A model generated the notes under the pieces. That model ran no database searches. It saw only the letters and a program-made list of their open reading frames with translations, and was not told the DNA's origin. This document shows positions 62,101 to 64,000 of a DNA stretch of 64,000 nt, one piece after another. Source of the DNA: Pseudaeromonas aegiceratis (GTDB lineage: Bacteria; Pseudomonadota; Gammaproteobacteria; Enterobacterales; Aeromonadaceae); contig NZ_CP158016.1 in the NCBI RefSeq assembly GCF_046254905.1, forward strand, positions 1,364,001-1,428,000, given 5' to 3'. Numbering within the stretch: the first letter of the stretch is position 1; the number at the start of each line of letters is the position of its first letter. Both the position numbers and the translations under genes were made by a program.

Positions 62101-62215
62101 CAGCCGCCCCAAGGAGCGTTGCCTGGTGACCGGTTACTCCTGCCGCAGCCAGGTCAAACGGCTTGATGGCGAGAAACTCAAACATCCGCTGCAGGCCCTG
62201 CTGGGGCTGCTGTAA
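59144..62215 (+). CDS. ydiJ: FAD/iron-sulfur oxidoreductase YdiJ (D-2-hydroxyglutarate dehydrogenase-like)
   Basis: 1023 aa, near E. coli YdiJ (1018). N-terminal FAD-binding type 4 domain (RGGGTGTNGQSLSDG, about 83-97), substrate-side segment FGHVDCGVLHVRPALD with GEHGRGFRSEYGP, then a linker and a C-terminal 4Fe-4S domain with CLACKACSSQCP and a CCG-type motif GCCGMAG. The family oxidises D-2-hydroxyacids such as D-2-hydroxyglutarate. Strong terminator follows; modF and menI lie downstream. Confidence 0.93.
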   Translation: MIPRLSLQDGIKPQYQAFVAALERAGFVGDIETAYASRLVVATDNSVYQWVPQAVVFPKDTQDLSRLMTLACQPEHLQIRFSPRGGGTGTNGQSLSDGIIVDLSRHMTALLNLDAEARTVRVQAGLVKDKLNLALKPHGLFFSPELSTSNRATLGGMINTDASGQGSLVYGKTSDHVLAVTAVLMDGTVLECGPLRGEALDAKLAQDDREGAIYRQVLASVEGKRAEIDATFPTLTRFLTGYDLKHAYLPAEGDVPRGLDLSRLLCGSEGTLAYITEATLDLTPIPSLRTLVNVKYQSFEAALRHANVMVAAEALSVETVDSKVLNLARGDIIWHSVKDLIADVPGQEMQGINIVEFAGDDTAEQQRKVQALCARLDAQIAAGEAGVIGYQWCDELASVEAIYGMRKKAVGLLGNAAGRAKPVAFTEDTAVPPEHLADYIMEFRALLDSHGLRYGMFGHVDCGVLHVRPALDLCDPEQEVTLRKISDQVVALTAKYGGLMWGEHGRGFRSEYGPAYFGDSLFAELRKIKGAFDPDNRLNPGKICAPLASDAELVSVDAVKRGHFDRQIPVVTRDSFREAMECNGNGLCFTFEQHSPMCPSFKLTGNRIHSPKGRAGLMREWLRQLETQGVNVLSEEADAQLAGGLRWKELVDKVKHTLARRRGQYDFSHEVMEAMQGCLACKACSSQCPIKVDVPAFRARFMQLYHQRYLRPMKDYFVATVESYAPLMAKAPGVVNFFLQKQWVQDVTAKTIGMVDVPLLSQPTLKQSLAGHDATLFDLARLEAMSPAQRSKVVLVVQDPFTSYYDAPVVRDLVLLIEKLGYQPLLLPFKPNGKPQHIKGFLRAFAKTAANAAQLLNRLHHLGIPMVGPDPAMVLCYRDEYARALGDARGDFKVLLPQEWLGEAIQAVPQRALGRFEPYHLFGHCTEKTAVPSSHGDWAKLFAHLGAELKPVAVGCCGMAGTYGHDAGHLDDSKAIYAMSWQQALASRPKERCLVTGYSCRSQVKRLDGEKLKHPLQALLGLL

Positions 62216-62221
62216 GACCCG

Positions 62222-62247
62222 AGGCGCGGCTACCGCGCCTTTTTTCT
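62222..62247 (+). terminator. Terminator after ydiJ
   Basis: AGGCGCGG-CTA-CCGCGCCT followed by TTTTT. Confidence 0.9.
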
Positions 62248-62311
62248 GCCCTATCGCCTTGCACTCGGCCCGCCCCGGGAGTAGTCATAGGGCTATCTTG
62301 CCCACGGAGAC

Positions 62312-63775
62312 ATGACGTTGCATTGGTCTGCCGCTCGCTTTGCCCTGACTCACCCCCGTCAACTGGTGATCCCCCAATTATCCCTCTCATCCGGCCAGTG
62401 CTGGGCCTTCGTCGGCGCCAACGGCAGCGGCAAGACGGCCCTGGCGCGCGCCCTGTGCGGCGAGCTGCCGCTGCTGTCCGGTGAAGCGCCGAGTGTGTCG
62501 GCTGCGCTGCGGCTTAGCTTCGAGCAGCAGCAGGCCCTGCTGGAGCAGGACTGGCAACGGCGCAACACCGACATGCTGGCCGACGGCGAGGAGGCAGGCT
62601 TGCTGGCCGGCGAGCTGCTGCCAGCGGCGGCACAGACCCCTGCGGGGCAGCGGTTGCTGGCCGAGCTGGGGCTGCAGCCCCTGCTGACGCGGCCCTTTCG
62701 GGTGCTCTCCAGCGGGGAGGGGCGCAAGCTGCTGCTGGCCGGCGCCCTGCTGCAGGCCCCGGACTGGCTGGTGCTCGACGAGCCCTTCGACGGCCTGGAT
62801 GTCCAGGCCCGCCGCGAGCTGACCGAGCGCCTGCAAGCCCTGCATGCCCAAGGGCAGGGGTTGGTGCTGATCCTCAACCGGTTTGACGAGATACCGCCCT
62901 GCGCCACCCATCTGGGCCTGCTGGGGGACAGCCAGTTGCTGCGGGTGGGGGCGCGCGCCGAGGTGTTGGCCTCGCCCGAGGTGCAGCAATGGCAGGCGCT
63001 GGAGCACCAGGCGCCGGGGCCCTTGCCGCCGCCGGTGCAGGCGGCCGACGTGGCTGGCCTGCCCCTGGTGCGCTTGCGTCAGCTCACCATCTGCTATGAC
63101 GAACGCAAGGTGATCGACGGCCTGGATTGGGAGCTGCTCCCCGGTCAGCACTGGCAGATCACTGGACCCAACGGCGCCGGCAAGTCCACCCTGCTGTCGG
63201 TGCTCACCGGCGATCATCCCCAGGGCTACAGCAACGATGTCACCCTGTTTGGCCGGCGGCGGGGCAGCGGCGAGAGCATCTGGGACATCAAGCGCCATAT
63301 CGGCCTGGTGAGCCCGGCGCTGCACCTGGAGTACCGGGTGGCCACCACCCCGGAGGCGGTGATCCTCTCGGGCTTTTTCGACTCCATCGGCCTGTATCAG
63401 ACTCCGGGGGATCAGGAGCTGGCCCTGGCCCGGCGCTGGCTGGCCTTGTTGGGGCTCAGTGGCCAGGCGAAGCAGCCCTTTCACAGTCTGTCGTTTGGCC
63501 AGCAGCGGCTGCTGCTTATCGCCCGCGCCCTGGTGAAGCATCCGCCGCTGCTGATCCTGGATGAACCCCTGCAGGGGCTGGATGCCATCAACCGGCATCT
63601 GGTGCGCCACTGGGTGGGGCGGCTGATGGCGGCGGGCAGCAGCCAGCTGCTGTTTGTCTCCCACCATGCCGAGGATGCCCCGGCGGGCATCACCCACAGA
63701 TTGAGTTTCGAGCCGGATGGCCAGGGGGGCTATGGTTATCGACAGCAGGCCCTGAATGCCGCGGCGGTACAGTGA
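62312..63775 (+). CDS. modF: ModF-like tandem ABC ATPase (PhrA family)
   Basis: 487 aa (E. coli ModF 490). Two ABC-type nucleotide-binding domains in one chain: Walker A GANGSGKTAL then LSSGEGRKLLLAGALL and Walker B WLVLDEPFDGLD; second domain GPNGAGKSTLL, SLSFGQQRLLLIARAL, LLILDEPLQGLD. No membrane domains. ModF was named from the mod region; its role in molybdate handling is not established. The following gene starts 30 bp later. Confidence 0.9.
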   Translation: MTLHWSAARFALTHPRQLVIPQLSLSSGQCWAFVGANGSGKTALARALCGELPLLSGEAPSVSAALRLSFEQQQALLEQDWQRRNTDMLADGEEAGLLAGELLPAAAQTPAGQRLLAELGLQPLLTRPFRVLSSGEGRKLLLAGALLQAPDWLVLDEPFDGLDVQARRELTERLQALHAQGQGLVLILNRFDEIPPCATHLGLLGDSQLLRVGARAEVLASPEVQQWQALEHQAPGPLPPPVQAADVAGLPLVRLRQLTICYDERKVIDGLDWELLPGQHWQITGPNGAGKSTLLSVLTGDHPQGYSNDVTLFGRRRGSGESIWDIKRHIGLVSPALHLEYRVATTPEAVILSGFFDSIGLYQTPGDQELALARRWLALLGLSGQAKQPFHSLSFGQQRLLLIARALVKHPPLLILDEPLQGLDAINRHLVRHWVGRLMAAGSSQLLFVSHHAEDAPAGITHRLSFEPDGQGGYGYRQQALNAAAVQ

Positions 63776-63807
63776 AGCGACCATGTGCAATATAAAGAGG
63801 AGACGCT

Positions 63808-64000
63808 ATGGCCATCTGGCAGCGTGATTTTACCCTGGAGGGGCTGAACGCCGGCTCGGCCAATACCCTAGTGGCTCACCTGGGGATACGCTATACCCAA
63901 GTGACCGACGACAGCCTGATCGGAAGCATGCCGGTGGGCCCCATAGTGCATCAGCCCATGGGGCTGCTGCACGGCGGCGCCTCCGTGGTGCTAGCTGAGA
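63808..64000 (+). CDS. menI: 1,4-dihydroxy-2-naphthoyl-CoA hydrolase MenI (partial, 3' end outside window)
   Basis: Hot-dog fold thioesterase. About 64 residues are seen: MAIWQRDFTLEGLNAGSANTLVAHLGIRY then VHQPMGLLHGGASVVLAE, which matches E. coli YdiI/MenI (menaquinone synthesis thioesterase), also near ydiJ. The catalytic Glu of E. coli (in VVLAES) lies at the window end. AGAGGAG precedes the ATG. Confidence 0.9.
   Translation, partial: MAIWQRDFTLEGLNAGSANTLVAHLGIRYTQVTDDSLIGSMPVGPIVHQPMGLLHGGASVVLAE

Overview
This window is a stretch of chromosome from a GC-rich (roughly 60-65 percent by eye) gammaproteobacterium. Gene order and protein sequence suggest a marine or brackish member of the Aeromonadales (Oceanimonas/Zobellella-like). 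That placement is an inference from the nrdAB-ubiG-gyrA, fabB/mnmC, alaA-yfbR and ydiJ/ydiI neighbourhoods, which resemble E. coli and Aeromonas, combined with serC-hisC-aroA after gyrA and a MupP-type phosphatase next to ubiG, which recall Pseudomonas. I see no prophage, insertion sequence, rRNA operon or CRISPR array. Coding density is very high, and GC-rich codon bias produces many long false antisense reading frames.

Layout. 1-4340 (minus): nrdB (cut by the window edge), nrdA with paired NrdR boxes, mupP-like phosphatase and ubiG. 4510-10880 (plus): gyrA, serC, hisC, aroA, each followed by a hairpin terminator or a candidate one. 11008-13384: an unrecognised small gene overlapping tail-to-tail with a degenerate GGDEF/EAL membrane protein (CsrD/LapD type). 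13637-15839: glgC and two nearly identical tRNA-Asn genes flanking a 675-bp gene-free segment with DnaA-box-like sites. 16028-23875 (plus): uvrB, an unknown protein, and a compact operon of DUF2760 protein plus two divergent Hsp70-like ATPases. 24003-29574: an EAL phosphodiesterase, a WbuC-type cupin, an HlyU-family protein, and the anaerobic ribonucleotide reductase nrdG and nrdD, separated by a divergent DUF805 membrane protein. 29924-35732: a probable LprI-MliC lysozyme inhibitor, corA, a DUF922-like secreted protein, mnmC and fabB.

35791-46755 (minus): an acyl-CoA synthetase / 2-oxoacid dehydrogenase E1 alpha / E1 beta / E2 / acyl-carrier-protein operon, then yfbR, a lipoprotein, alaA, dacB and radD. 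46933-51318: fabV, a shikimate-dehydrogenase-like gene, a GNAT gene, a PEP-CTERM choice-of-anchor A protein and a TIGR02647 protein. 51315-58301 (minus): a complete sucrose regulon (scrK, then scrY-scrA-scrB-scrR and a small periplasmic protein) with recognisable ScrR operators and a CRP site. 58489-64000 (plus): a GNAT gene, ydiJ, modF and the start of menI/ydiI.

How it works together. The two ribonucleotide reductases (aerobic nrdAB, anaerobic nrdDG) both carry NrdR-box pairs at three-helical-turn spacing, implying shared control. The scr genes form a full route from outer-membrane porin through PTS uptake and phosphosucrose hydrolysis to fructose phosphorylation. The two least explained gene sets, and the best candidates for undescribed biology, are the DUF2760/Hsp70/Hsp70-DUF3731 operon (18913-23875) and the Acs-E1-E2-ACP operon with no E3 subunit (35791-40966).
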